This document shows, piece by piece, positions 1-11,047 of a stretch of DNA of 64,000 nt. Source of the stretch: Parasponia andersonii (taxonomy: Eukaryota > Streptophyta > Magnoliopsida > Rosales > Cannabaceae); contig JXTB01000030.1 in assembly GCA_002914805.1 (NCBI GenBank), positions 814,305 to 878,304 of the forward strand. Direction: 5' to 3'. Within the stretch, counting starts at the first letter, position 1; every line of letters starts with the position of its first letter. The position numbers and the translations under genes are program-made. The notes under the pieces were generated by a model that worked only from the letters and a program-made list of their open reading frames with translations, searched no databases and was not told where the DNA came from.

Positions 1-1870
1 CGGTATTTTCAAACACAAAGGTTGACTCTTCCCTTGGTAGCGAGCTCGTGTGTTTCTATTTGTTGCCATGTACCTATTTGTTGGGTTCTAGTATTCAAAT
101 CTGGACTAGAAAATCTTGGAGGGGCATTAGCTATTGGCATTTCCTATTGGTTGAATGTGATTTTACTCGTTTTGTATATGATATGTTCCCCTACTTGTGA
201 AAGTACCCGTGCTCCAATTTCTAGCGATCTCTTTCAAGGAATTGGAGAGTTCTTGCGCTTTGCTATTCCTTCCGCTATGATGATGTGGTAATTCTTACTC
301 TATTTTATCCAAAGATTTCATAGTGTTTCCTTTCTAGACAATACTTCGAGTTATGAGATGCTTAATGTCCATACCATGTACTCCAGCTTTCAGTGGTGGT
401 CTTCCCAGCTGCTTACTTTTCTTTCTGGCTTTTTACCAAATCCAGAGCTCGAGACTTCAATGTTTTCTTTATGGTATTTCTACTATCACTATACTGTCGA
501 GTATGCATACATGATACATAGTTTGAACTTCAAAGTTAAATGTCATTGATCATGGAATTTATTTGATACTCAAAAGGACTGAATCTTTTTGCTTTTTTGA
601 ATAGTTTGGCAACCATTTCAGCAATATATTCAATATCAGAAGGTCTTGGGGCAGCGGGAAGGTTTGCTCTAAAAACTCATAAGCACATGCAAAATTTTGT
701 ACAAGACTTACCACATAATCAAAATATAGATACTCATTTATATCTACCTTTGAATAAGAAATCTTCAAGTACTTATTAGAAAGAATTTTTTTCCCCTTTT
801 TTTCTAATTTTTTTCCCTTTTTTTTGGGGGGGGGTGGGGGGTGCTTATAATAGCACTAGAGTTTCAAATGAATTAGGTGCCAGTAACCCACGGGCAGCTC
901 GTCTAGCTTGTCGCGCTGTCATGATTCTTACAGTGTTTGAGGCAGTTACCTCAAGCTCAGTTATCTTCGCTTCCCGAAGAGCTTTAGGTCACATCTTTAG
1001 CAATGAGAAGGAAGTTGTGGATTATGCAGCCGAGATGGCTCCTCTGGTTTCTATATCTGTTATCTTCCGCAGTTTCAGTGCCGTCCTCTCAGGTAGTCTT
1101 TTGTTCTTTTTCCTTTCACCATCATCGTGTGGATGCAGTTTTAAAAATGGAGTTATTTCTAGTCTAACCAATGAGTTCCTTTCCCCTCTGAAATCAGGTA
1201 TTGCTAGGGGATGTGGGTTGCAGAAATTGGGTGCTTTTGTCAATCTTGGCTCTTACTATTGTTTTGGCATTCCAATTGCTGCCATTTTGGCTTTCCGATT
1301 TCACTTGAGAGGAAAGGGTCTTTGGATTGGATTCGTAGCTGGTTCATTTTTACAAGCATTTCTGTTTTCCTTGATAACACTATGTATCAACTGGGACAAA
1401 AAGGTAAACTCTCTCTACCTTTGATTTTAATTAGATTTGGCTGCCAATACTTTTCGGCTTCTTCATGGCCTAAAAGCTTAAAGAGCTAAAATGAATTACT
1501 TTGTGATCATTATTAAAAATCGAAACATATCCTAGATGTTTCACAAATGGGATACTTTTTTTCCTACCAAATTATAGATGATGATATCAATTTGATTAGC
1601 CGAAATATGAGGATATTCACATATGGTAGTGATACTAATAGGCCTCAAAAGCTCAAGATTGTAATATATTATACTTAATAATATTCAACCTTGAATTCTA
1701 CTATCTCCTTAAATTTGAAAAGTTTTACGTCAGATCAGATTATTCTAAAAATGCATTTATCACTTTCTTTTTTTATATTAATTTTGCAGGCGAGGCTTGT
1801 AAGGGAGAGGATATTTAGTGAAAGGACTCAAAGAGATATTGGATTGACTGAACAGAGTAATCTTAACTAA
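1..1870 (+). CDS. MATE-family (DTX) efflux transporter, 3' portion, copy A
   Basis: Membrane antiporter of the multidrug and toxic compound extrusion family, which in plants exports small organic compounds or ions in exchange for protons. The window begins inside exon 2 (codon about 171 by comparison with the complete copy at 42307-45157). Exons with GT-AG borders and matching phases: 1-287, 387-473 (87 nt), 605-661 (57 nt), 854-1092, 1198-1403 and 1790-1870, stop TAA at 1868. The 87- and 57-nt exons are characteristic of plant MATE genes. Family motifs seen: LSGFLPNPELETSM, TRVSNELGASNPRAARLA and GKGLWIGFVAGSFLQAF. Compared with the other copy the visible coding part has three amino-acid changes, R/S at about residue 177, S/T at 245 and F/L at 277, and one silent change. 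No visible disabling mutation. The substrate cannot be told from sequence. The 5' end lies outside the window. Confidence 0.93.
822..841. repeat. T8-G9-T-G6 homopolymer tract before a splice acceptor
   Basis: Intron 4 of MATE copy A ends with a T run, nine G, one T and six G, and then the acceptor TAG at 851-853. The tract is reproduced with the same run lengths on the minus strand of the other copy (43325-43350). A G-run where a polypyrimidine tract is normally found is unusual, but an AG acceptor in the right phase follows. Confidence 0.75.
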
Positions 1871-2092
1871 GCTCAGTTTTGTTGTTGCAATAATGTTGAT
1901 TCTCAACCACAAAAAGATTGGCAGCCTTTGGCAAGTCTTTTTGGCACCATTTGCCACAGAAATATTAAGTTTGAAGTATATTTAGAGAGAAAAAAAAGAA
2001 TAATATCAAAGTTGTTATGTGCATTGTTTTCCACTATATGTCAGGGGGAAGCTCATAAATAGAGCTGACTTTTAGAAAATAATATTAAGAGT

Positions 2093-3150
2093 ACGTCAAC
2101 TGTATCTAAGGTGAAGAGCATTTCATAAGAAACTATATAAAACAGAAATTATATAAAACTCGGAATCGAGGTTAGTAACATTACATATGCAAAGTAAATT
2201 ATCTGTTTATGTGAAGCTTTGGAATCCTTGAATTATATGTTCACAAGTATCTATTATTCCTGAAGTATAAAAATCTGAATATGATATTATGTTATGCATG
2301 AAGTGTGAAAATTTTGAATCTGTTATTCTGTCGTATATGACGTATGAACATGTGGTATATTTCAATGCTTGATGAGTATTGATAAATAGAGTATGGCAGG
2401 TCAACGCTTAAATGTTTAGTTCCTTCAGGGATATTATTTGGCTCCTTCGGGGATAATATCTAGTTTGTTAGGGAACAATATCTGGTTTCTTTGGGGATAC
2501 TATTTTGTTCCTTTGGTGACAATTTGGTTTCTTCAGGAACATTCTAACAGTGATATATGGAGGAGTTCTACTATATACAGAGAGGATTTCTAGGGCTCGA
2601 GATCTCCATATTACTCATGATATATTATCTATTATTTGAGTAGCTCAGTATACGATTTATGGTATTGTCAAACAATACAATATATACAGGGATCTCAACT
2701 ATCTAATTATATGTTTTCTGTTTTGGGCACACTATATCTACATTCGTTACTTATTGAGTTTCCATACTCACGTATATCCTTACATTACAGATAATATTGT
2801 TGATATTTAAAATTGGAGGAGGAGCACCGTCTTTCTAACCGTGACTTGTATATATAAGCATTTTGACATTGTGATTTTCTGATAGTGTATTTCGTACCAG
2901 TTTTTAAATTTTGTCTAATAAGGATGACTATTTGAGAGATCCACTATAAATATTTCATGAGTGTATATAATTATATATTACACTATATTTTCTTTATATT
3001 TCTATAAAGTTAAAAAGTTTTAATTATCCACTATTTTTATTAGTTCCAAGTTCGAATAGTGCCTCCCGATTTTACTAAATATTTACTAAAATTACTCATA
3101 CGTACCTGAGTGAAATTGGCAGATGTTACAGGTATCAGAATATCATGCTT
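2093..3150 (+). mobile_element. Ty3-gypsy LTR remnant with primer-binding site
   Basis: The segment ends GATGTTACA at 3130, followed at 3131 by GGTATCAGAATATC. This resembles the initiator-methionine tRNA primer site TGGTATCAGAGC used by many plant chromoviruses. It also contains a 5' minisatellite and AT-rich U3-like sequence. The equivalent in arm B' is at 25160-26230. No gag or pol follows, so only the LTR and leader remain. Lineage assignment is a guess. Confidence 0.5.
2420..2545. repeat. Degenerate ~28-bp minisatellite
   Basis: About five imperfect units built on GTTCCTTCAGGGATAATAT-like sequence (…TTCGGGGATAATATC…, …TTTGGGGATACTATT…). The inverted counterpart is at about 25760-25895. 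Confidence 0.65.
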
Positions 3151-4017
3151 TAGATCTATCTGGGATTGTGCCTGTACAAATTTTTGTGTTTAAAATGGTT
3201 TTAGGAAATTATGTTTGATAAATACTTTATACATTACTTGAGAATTCACTAAATATATTATTCACATTCCTATTCCTCCTAAGTCCATTTGTATTCTTCT
3301 TAAAGATAAACTCTAGTGTCGATTGGAAGTATGACTTCCGAAAAAGTCTTGTCTAGGAAATATAAAATTTGACACGAGACTGGTAAACTTTACTCCTTTG
3401 TGAACTTCCTTGGGTTGGCTTGTTATTTATTCTTGTACTCCGATATTTATTTTGGCGGTAAGTTGTGTGAATCTTCTATGTTCTAAGATAGCAATTGGAT
3501 GTAATTTATTATGGGTCGGTCTTATTTGAGTTTTTTGGTTGTGGTTTTCTTTTGTTTGTAATACTTAATTGTGATTGTATTTTCTTTAAAATCATTCACC
3601 TGTGATATCTTGGTTAGCCTACTTTGTAGTTTGTTTGCAAAATTCGATATATTTATTTATTTTTCCAAAGAGAAATTTTTGTGGTTGGTAAATATTTCAT
3701 TGATTGAAGGATTGGTTTTATGGCTTTTGATTTGATTTTAAGTTGGTCTTGACTTTCCTCTAGTCTTACAAGAATCGGTTTTGTGATTCTTTGGTGAGCT
3801 TCTTTGACTATTTAGAATTTGGTTGAAATTAGAATTTTCTTACATAGTTTTGATGACTTTTGGGAATTCCAAATTAATTTTTATGGTTTTAAAATATGGC
3901 AGTGGAGATATATTCATTCTTTTTTTGGAAACTATAGACTCTATAAACTTTTTCTTTCAAAAAAAAGAAGACTCTTCAAACTTTATTATTGTTGAGTGGA
4001 AATACTTCACATTTTTC
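3151..4017. other. Non-coding part of arm B
   Basis: AT-rich sequence present in both B arms. Short reading frames are interrupted or altered in the other copy and match no family I recognise. Confidence 0.6.
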
Positions 4018-4400
4018 AAGGATCGTACTATTTTAGAGTTAGCGGTCATTTTGAACTCAAAGTCTCTAACCCTCGTTCCTACTTCCATTTGAACTTCTTG
4101 TTTATTTTTTCTTTTTTTTTTTTTTGAATCTAACTATGGTACTTTGTGGTTTCAAAGCTCCTACTTTTATATAGTTTTATTGGTTTCAAAGATCCTACTT
4201 CACAATTTTCAAGGACTGTACCATTTTAGAGTTAACGGTAATTTTGAACTCAAAGTCTCTAACCCTTATTCCTACTCATTTGAACATCTTGTTTACTTTG
4301 AATCTAACTGTGGTACTTTGTGGTTCAAAGATCCTACTTTTATATAGCTTTATTAGTTTGGACAAATTTCTCGGACCAATATATTTTCACGAAGTATAAT
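4018..4400. repeat. 193-bp tandem duplication
   Basis: AAGGATCGTACTATTTTAG at 4018 recurs as AAGGACTGTACCATTTTAG at 4211, and the rest of the unit follows both times (GAACTCAAAGTCTCTAAC, GGTACTTTGTGG). The same duplication is in arm B' at about 23930-24330, so it predates the inverted duplication. Confidence 0.8.
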
Positions 4401-5179
4401 TTTCAAACATGTCTACAAGTCCCAAAATTAATTAGTAGTTATCTATACTAATGATTTTCAATCTGTTATTTAGTATCCGATTTTGGTGATGAATGTCCTT
4501 TCCATGGATTGATTTACAAATTTATTTGAAAGTTGGATGTAAAATATTTAAAAAAATTTTAGATGAAAATGTTTACAAGTTTGGCTATCTACTTGGTAAA
4601 CTTTGACGTGGCTTGAAAATGGTTTTGAGAAAAATCTTTAGACTTAATTTACACACGTGTTTGAAAATTTATACATATGATTTTCTCTATTATAGATTAC
4701 TTGGAGAATGAAAATTTTGTATGATTGCTTACATTATTTAAAATCTTATTTGGGTGAAAACAATGGGTTTGGAATCTTGGTTTAGAGATTTTGTGAGAAA
4801 AAAGAACATGGATAAGACTTTTTGGGGTCATTTTTTCTTTTTTAGGACTACGTTCATATATTGAATTTTTTGGAACTAAAACCTAGGACTAGGTAATGGG
4901 ACTAAAACCTAGGACTAGGTAAAGAGAGAAAAAAACGAGCTTCATAATCTGCTCTTGCCCAAAAGTGAGGACTGGATAGGTAGGAGCATTAAATTGATGT
5001 CATTTCATTTTGTTATAGTTTTTTATCCTTTTCCTTCTATTTTTGTTTTTTCTCTTTTTCTCTCACTTCTTCTTTTCAGTTCTCTCTCTAAAACCAAAAC
5101 TTGGTTTCTATCTCACGAAGAATATAAAACCACTTTTTCCTCTCTTGCTTGATTAATCTCTCCATCCAATAAGGAACAT
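4401..5179. other. Non-coding part of arm B
   Basis: No gene seen. A unit of about 25 bp, GGAACTAAAACCTAGGACTA, is tandemly doubled at 4871-4921 in this arm but single in arm B'. 5040-5160 looks like a plant 5' leader (pyrimidine-rich) and may be captured gene sequence. Confidence 0.5.
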
Positions 5180-5290
5180 AAATTCTCTCTCTCTCTCTCT
5201 CTCTCTTCTTCTTCTTCTTCTTCTTTTTGATGGTTTCTCTCCCTCTCCCTCTCTCTCTCTCTCTCCATCTCTCTCTTTCTCTCTTTCTTA
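5180..5290. repeat. (CT)n / (CTT)n microsatellite cluster
   Basis: Consecutive CT, TTC and CT runs. The complementary GA/GAA cluster is at 23038-23135 in arm B', with different repeat numbers. Confidence 0.9.
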
Positions 5291-5569
5291 ACATTCCTTA
5301 CCTGTTTATTTCTTAACATTCCTTACCTGTTTATTAAAAACCTTAGTTGGAATTTGGCATTGATAAGTGGGGAGGTTTTAGGATTTTGAAGATAAATAAA
5401 AAAGTTTTTTTTAAAAAAAAAAATGGTTTTTTTATAGTTAATAGTGAGTAAGTAATGTTTGAAGGAGGACCATAATATTAATCTGAGCAATAATGAACTA
5501 AAAATTCTATATTTTTGTGTATTCATCATCTTCTTAATGTCATATAGATTTTGTTGTCATGTGGTAGAT

Positions 5570-6960
5570 CAAACTAATTTTGACATATAATCAAGAGTAG
5601 CTTAACTTTATCAAAACCATCTTGACTTTTGGTCATTATGATAGTGATCTTTGAGTCAATTTAATCTTGACCTGCGTTCAGAACATTTTGACCAGTACTT
5701 CATTATTTTGAAGTCAATTTTCTTTCAGTTATTACATATATCAATTTATGTATCATGGAAGACATTATTCTGAGGATATAGTTTTTGAGTTATTTTATGG
5801 ATATAAAAGATGCTCTTCTCACTTATAAGACCTCTTGTGTGAAGTTTATTTAATTCAAATTTAATTAGGATAAATTCTGAAATTACAGTTTGAAAAAAAT
5901 CCTAACAGCCAGATTAATTCTAACACCAAATTTTAGTTGTTTTTCACCTATGATCAGGATGTCCTTGACTTTGAGTCAGGAACTTCTTGACCCTGATAAG
6001 AAGTTATTGATTTGGGATCAAGAACTTCTAGACAATAAGTGATGAGTTTTTTTGACTTAGTCCTTGATTTAGGGTCAAGAAGTTATTGACTTGGAGTCAA
6101 GTTTATCTTAACTTTGGTTCAAAAACTGATTGACTTAGAGCTAGGATGTTCTTGACCCAAGGTCGAAAAATAATTAACATAAGGTAAAAAAGTGATTGAC
6201 TTAGAGTCAGTAATATTTTTAGTAAAGGTCATGACGTTAGTACTTAAGTGTAGTTTGATATGAAACTTGATTACGATATTATATGTCATGTATTCTTAAA
6301 CTTAAATGTTTTCTCAAAAATAATTTGACATGAAGTTAAGAATAACTTGAAAGGAAGTACAAAATAATTTGACCTATAGTTAAAAACAATCTGACCTAAG
6401 ATAACTCTAACAGATTATTATTTCAAAACCCATAAAGTTGTTCTTGACCATAGGATAAGTTTTACTTGTTAACTTGACCTAAGGTCAAGTTATACTAAAT
6501 AGAAAATTATAGACAAGATGATAGTTATGCCAATACAATAAAATAAAAGTAAAAACTAGGTATGAATAACGGAAAAAATTGTCTAAAATGTATCCATAAA
6601 ATGAATCATTATCTTTCTCTCAGAAATTAGGTGACTCCTCTTGGTAAGTTTTGACTCCTTTTTCTGCGATGTATAATAATACAACTTACATACAAGTTTA
6701 TGACGAAAGTATTCTATCCTCTCTGCATTGACTTTGATAATAAGCCTGTCGGACATTAGGTACTTGGCATACTTCATCACAAACATCCCACAGTCTCTGA
6801 TTAAAAATAGTAAAACATTAAATTAAATCAAACAAGTGAGGGTCAAGTAAGATCTAACCCAAGACTTGACTCTAAGTCAAGTATGACTTGACCCAAGAAA
6901 GATCAAGAAAAACTTAACTTAGGATCAAGAAGAACTTGACCTCATGTCAAGAAATTCCAG
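5570..6960. repeat. TTGAC/GTCAA-rich repeat region
   Basis: Dozens of short, degenerate copies of CTTGACC and GGTCAAG in both orientations, often as near-palindromes such as CTTGACCTAAGGTCAAG (about 6475). Dense blocks lie at 5580-6500 and 6840-6960, with the ULP1-type exon between them. The core TTGAC is the core of the W-box bound by WRKY factors; whether any copy is bound is unknown. The inverted counterpart is at about 21390-22780. Confidence 0.7.
6583..6796 (-). pseudogene. ULP1-type cysteine protease C-terminal exon (copy B)
   Basis: Minus-strand exon-like sequence after an acceptor (TTTTTAATCAG, AG at 6797-6798). It reads DCGMFVMKYAKYLM, then NAERIEYFRHKLVCKLYYY. In C48/ULP1 SUMO-protease-like proteins the DCG motif holds the catalytic cysteine, followed by an I/V-K-Y helix and a FRxK/R segment close to the C-terminus. 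Such domains are often carried by plant MULE-type (Kaonashi) and CACTA transposons. Only this last exon, ending in a stop at 6583, is recognisable. The His and Asp part of the active site is not found upstream (6800-7400). The catalytic Cys is kept here but lost in the other arm. Most likely a transposon-borne gene fragment. Confidence 0.7.
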
Positions 6961-7420
6961 AAAAAGTTTTACCCAAAATTGTTTCTACAACAAAGAGAAA
7001 ATGACACGAACATAGACAAACCTGCCAAAATCTTAACCAAAAAATCTCATTCCATGATACTAAGAGATATAAACATAGATAAACTCAAAAAAATAAGGAT
7101 TTTTGTATAAATACTAAAAGAAAAAGTCAAACATTTCTATCATATCAACCTTTTTTCTTTTTAATCGATCAATTTATTGGGATCTTCTTCTCTTCTACTG
7201 CCTTCTTATTCTTCGCCGAAGTTCTCAATCTTGATGCAAAGTTTCAGCACAATAGGTTTTTGCCATTTTGGGACTTTTTTTGTTTGTTGAGACAAGAACA
7301 ATAGATTGAAGATCTTAAAAAGTAACTTTGATGAATTGTTTTTTAGTTCCACAACGATTTTTAATGATGTTTAATTCCTCTTTTTGTGGGTTCTTTGTTT
7401 CAGTTTTGAGAAAAAATAAA
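6961..7420. other. Distal end of arm B
   Basis: Moderately conserved with arm B'. Contains pyrimidine-rich leader-like sequence around 7150-7330. No reading frame is conserved between the arms. Confidence 0.5.
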
Positions 7421-10400
7421 GAATGGAGAGAGAGAGAAAGAGAACTGGAGAGAGAAATGAGAGAAGAAGAGGAAGAAATAGGGTTTATGGAGAAGGTTGA
7501 GGTCATATTAATCAATAGTATGTAGGGTCACATCATTGAGTTGGGTGAGAATTTTGAGAGAGTATTTAGTCATTTGTTTCATGTGAGTCTCAGTTTTTTA
7601 TCCTAAAAAATTTATTAAAGGACTTGGTCACAAAAAAGTTAAAATGACCCAAATTAGTCCTATTCATATTGCTTTTCATCTTGTGAAGCTTGTTACTTGG
7701 GCCTTGTGTGTTTAGTTTTTCAAATTTACACATTTCTTCTAAGTTTTCCTTAGTATGACTTACCTTGCTAGTTAATGCATAGTTTTTTAATGTTTATTAG
7801 ATTGCTAAATCGTTTGTATTTCTTGCTAACTTAGTTTTCGTATAAGAAAACCAAGTCGGGTTGAGATTTTGCATGATTATGTTGAATAAAACAAAATTTG
7901 GGCACTACGTGATTAGTTTCATTGGTCTCTTAAGTGTTGGGAATTCCTAGTGTTGGGGAAATTGGGAGAAGGATGACATTCAGGTTTTCAAATGGGTGAA
8001 GGGAATGGACTGATATGCCTAAATTAGATATTTGATAAGTTTGGGCGGTGCATGATGGTATGTGATATTTTATTGAGAAATTTATTATAGTTTTCCAACT
8101 CATAGGGCTTATTCAAGAGACCATTTGGTCAGTTATATCTAGTGTAAATGTCCATGAACTTTTAATATTTACCTTAATAAGCTAAATGAAGATTGGTGTT
8201 TGTTTTATCCACATTGACAAAGTGTTTGATTTTTTTCGACTCTAATATTTTCTAAAATGTATCATACTTACTCTTCCAAAAAAAAAAAAAAATCAAAACC
8301 TGGTTTTAATAAAATTGTTAGAATGCAGTATGTTTCCAAAAATTATAGACTCAATAAAATTCTCACTAAACTTCACTTTATATTGGACTCATTGTGAAAA
8401 ATTTATGAATGCATGTTTTTACAAGCAATTTGCAAAGATGGTGAATGCGCAGTTTCAAGTTCCTTAAAGAACCTTGTTTGACTATTTTGGAAAAAGTTTT
8501 GGGATTCTAGGAAATTTCCTATTCTGTTTAGTTATGACTTGGTTGAGACCAAAATATTTCATTGGTTTTGAAAGTAAAATCAAGTATATATGGTGGTTTA
8601 AATAGTGTCTCATTTATTATTTTACTAAGTTTTCTAAGTACGGATTTACGCCTTAAATGTTCATTCCGTTGATTATGGAGGACAAAGTTGGTATCTTTTT
8701 TCATGCAGTCCCTTTTAGTTTAATATATGGGTATCATGTCGCATGGATTGAAACCTTTACTGAAAATAAAGTGTTTTATTTAATTTTTTTCCATAAAAAA
8801 AATCTCAATCTTTTCCATTTCCTTCTCTTCTCTCTCTTCTGTGATTCCACCTTTTTTTCCATTTCCATTTCCTTCTCTCTCCTCTATCCATTTCCATCTC
8901 TTTTTGGTGTTTCAAAAGTCACCCAAAAGATTTTTTACGGGGAAAAAAAAAACATTTTGGTTCCCATTTGGCTTAAGTGCCTATACACAAGGGAATTTCG
9001 GGGCTTTACGTCTAAAAGTATTGGAGTTTTCCTGTTCCATTTTCTTCTTCATCCGAATTTTTCTTAAAGAAAATAAAAAAAAAATCAACTTTGCTACAAG
9101 AAAATTAAAAAAAAAAAAGGCCATCGTCCCGCTGCTAGTTACCTGCCTTTATGTCTTCAATCATTTGGCGTTCAAGCAAACAAATTCTTGTTTTTTTTTG
9201 GCTATTATGAGGATGAATTTTTGGAGTATCCCTTAATAATCAACTTTTTTTTCATAGATCTGACAAAAATAAAAAAAGAAAGGCTTGAAACTTGCTCGTG
9301 GAGAGGGCTGACTCAATCTAATTTGGGGCCCTAAGCAAAAGTTCTAAAGTGGTTATCTAAAAGAATTTTTTTTGAAAAAAAAAAGCAGAAAAAAATTATG
9401 TTGAAGGGGAAAAAAATCCTTATATCATCCGGAAAACAATAAAAAAACCATTACACTTAATAAAGAAATCAAATACACACAATATGCAAAATGTAATAAT
9501 TAATCAATAGAGAAAAATGAGTAGGAATGATATAACGTGAAGATTTTATGGAAAGCAATATAATTTTTCTTAACATCAAAGTCATTCAAATGTGTATTTT
9601 TTCCCCTTTATTTTCAATAATATTTTGCTTTTCCTCTGATCTATATATTTTTCCTCTTCTGAAATATTAAGTAGTGAAACAGTAGTTGTCTTGAGAAGAG
9701 AAATTATTTTTTGTTGGCACTTGAAGAAAAATTATTTTTTGTTGGCACTTGAAAAAGTATTGATTATATGCGAATAGGTTTTTTAATTTCTAAAAAAATA
9801 TATATAAAATTAATGAAAAACGTGTATAGAATTACCTAAAAATTAATGCATTTGTAGTTCCAAAAATAGTAAAATAAATTAGTTTTGGTTTAAATAGATA
9901 ATTTGAAATAATAAATATTCCTGATAATGCAAAGAAAGAATAAAATATATAAAAATACAAAAAATAAATTTTGACATATGAAAGTGGATAATATAAGATA
10001 TTTTGAGACAGTCTTATTATTGGGGCGTAACCAATTACTTAAGCGAGAGTCGATACTGCACGTGGACAGGACGGAGACACAGCTTAGTTAGTGGGGGCTG
10101 ATATTTTTATTTCCTTTACAAAAAGGCTATTGACCAATTATATGTATTTATATTTTTTCATAACTTAAATCATATACAAGCCTTCACTAAAAAATAAAGA
10201 AAATTAAGAATAATCTCCACAAAATAGACAAGATATAATTTTAATACTCACTAAACAATAATTCTGACTTTGTCACTGCTCGTGGATAAGGGAAAACGTG
10301 ATGAGAGATACCGAACGGAAGAGAAAAGAAAAATATATATATATATAAAATAACCTAAATTATGGGATTATAAAAGAGCAAAATATGAGTACTCGAATCG

Positions 10401-10863
10401 TGGATTTGTTGGATTCCAGTTCAGCGAAAAAGGCTCAGGTGAATCGCTTTAAAATTCAAGTAGCTTCTCAGTAACTGATCTTCTAATTTTTATGTATGAA
10501 ACCGTTTCAGTCAACTTCGTATAGCTTCAGTGGCAAGAAGAAATCAATTTCCCTCGCTTGTTGAGCTCTTCCTCTAACACTGGGGTCTTCTTTCATCAAT
10601 AATTCAATTCTTTTTTTCGTTTTTATTTTTTTTCAACTCTTCTTCTCACGAAACTTAAGAAGAAGCTTTAGAGACAAATCTCATCAACCTGCCTAGTTAG
10701 TTTGATCTTAAAAGTGTATGCTTTTCTTTCTTTTTTTTTTTTTTTTCCTTTTCTTTTCTCTGGTAGTTCAAGTGGAGTCATGTACGGTGAGCCTTAATAA
10801 GAGTCCAATAATAATAGCTAGAAACAAATCTTACAACTTTACAAGTGATGAAAAAATGTGGAC
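7421..10863. other. Spacer, no gene recognised
   Basis: 7421-7480 is GA-rich simple sequence. Open frames at 8657-9236 are low-complexity (F/S-rich, from CT-rich DNA) and match nothing I know. 9310-9345 contains GGGGCCCTAAGCAAAAG, similar to widespread plant repeat DNA. A 24-bp unit AATTATTTTTTGTTGGCACT is doubled at about 9700-9750. 10320-10620 has leader-like sequence, but no gene can be supported. Confidence 0.5.
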
Positions 10864-10866
10864 TCT

Positions 10867-11006
10867 CACATTACTATTTTAAAATTGGTAAATAGAGTCC
10901 ACATGATCACACTGACTATTAGACAGCTTTCACACTATATTTTTTTTTAATTTTATTTGTAAACTAAGAAAACGATTGAAATATCAACTCTGTTTTATTC
11001 GAAGAT
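10867..11006 (+). repeat. Direct repeat, left copy, flanking the syntaxin fragment
   Basis: About 140 bp (contains GGTAAATAGAGTCCACATGA, ACACTGACTATTAGACAGC and CGATTGAAATATCAACTCTG) repeated in the same orientation at 11647-11785 with few differences. The start-to-start distance is about 780 bp. The syntaxin-like fragment lies between the two. Confidence 0.88.
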
Positions 11007-11047
11007 ATATATATATATATAAAAAGATATAGATATAGATAAGATTA

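Larger units (their letters stand above)
1..2092 (+). repeat. Inverted-repeat arm A (MATE gene and 3' flank)
   Basis: This segment is repeated in reverse orientation at 42093-44176 (window position 1 corresponds to 44176). Over 1-1870, exons and introns together, I count about six base differences. From about 1890 to 2092 I count about thirteen substitutions plus indels in roughly 200 bases. Similarity to arm A' stops at about 2092, where the sequence passes directly into arm B. The repeat continues to the left beyond the window. Confidence 0.9.
2093..7420 (+). repeat. Inverted-repeat arm B (composite of transposon remnants)
   Basis: About 5.3 kb that is repeated in inverted orientation at 20922-26230. 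By eye the two differ at roughly one base in ten, with several indels. The arm is a composite: gypsy LTR and primer-site remnant (2093-3150), a 193-bp tandem duplication (4018-4400), CT/CTT microsatellites (5180-5290), a TTGAC/GTCAA-rich stretch (5570-6960) and a ULP1-type exon (6583-6796). Homology ends close to 7420, after a shared stretch reading GTTTTGAGAAAAAATAA. The same composite order in both arms argues for segmental duplication rather than two insertions of one transposon. No intact gene is visible in it. Confidence 0.85.

Noticed and set aside
1022..1243. Minus-strand frame opposite the MATE exons, also at 42934-43155
   Set aside because: Shadow of the MATE coding strand; conserved only because the two copies are almost identical.
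5088..5319. Arg/Glu-rich frames
   Set aside because: Translations of the CT/CTT microsatellite; different repeat numbers in the other arm change the frame.
2093..7420. Arm B as a single MULE transposon with terminal inverted repeats
   Set aside because: I found no matching inverted ends or target duplications, and the content is composite (gypsy LTR plus ULP1 fragment).
8657..9236. Two overlapping frames of more than 130 codons
   Set aside because: Phe/Ser-rich, derived from CT-rich DNA; no motif, no splice or promoter context.
10385..10438. Possible short first exon MSTRIVDLLDSSSAKKAQ followed by GT
   Set aside because: No continuing exon found and no family recognised; 18 codons are too few to support.
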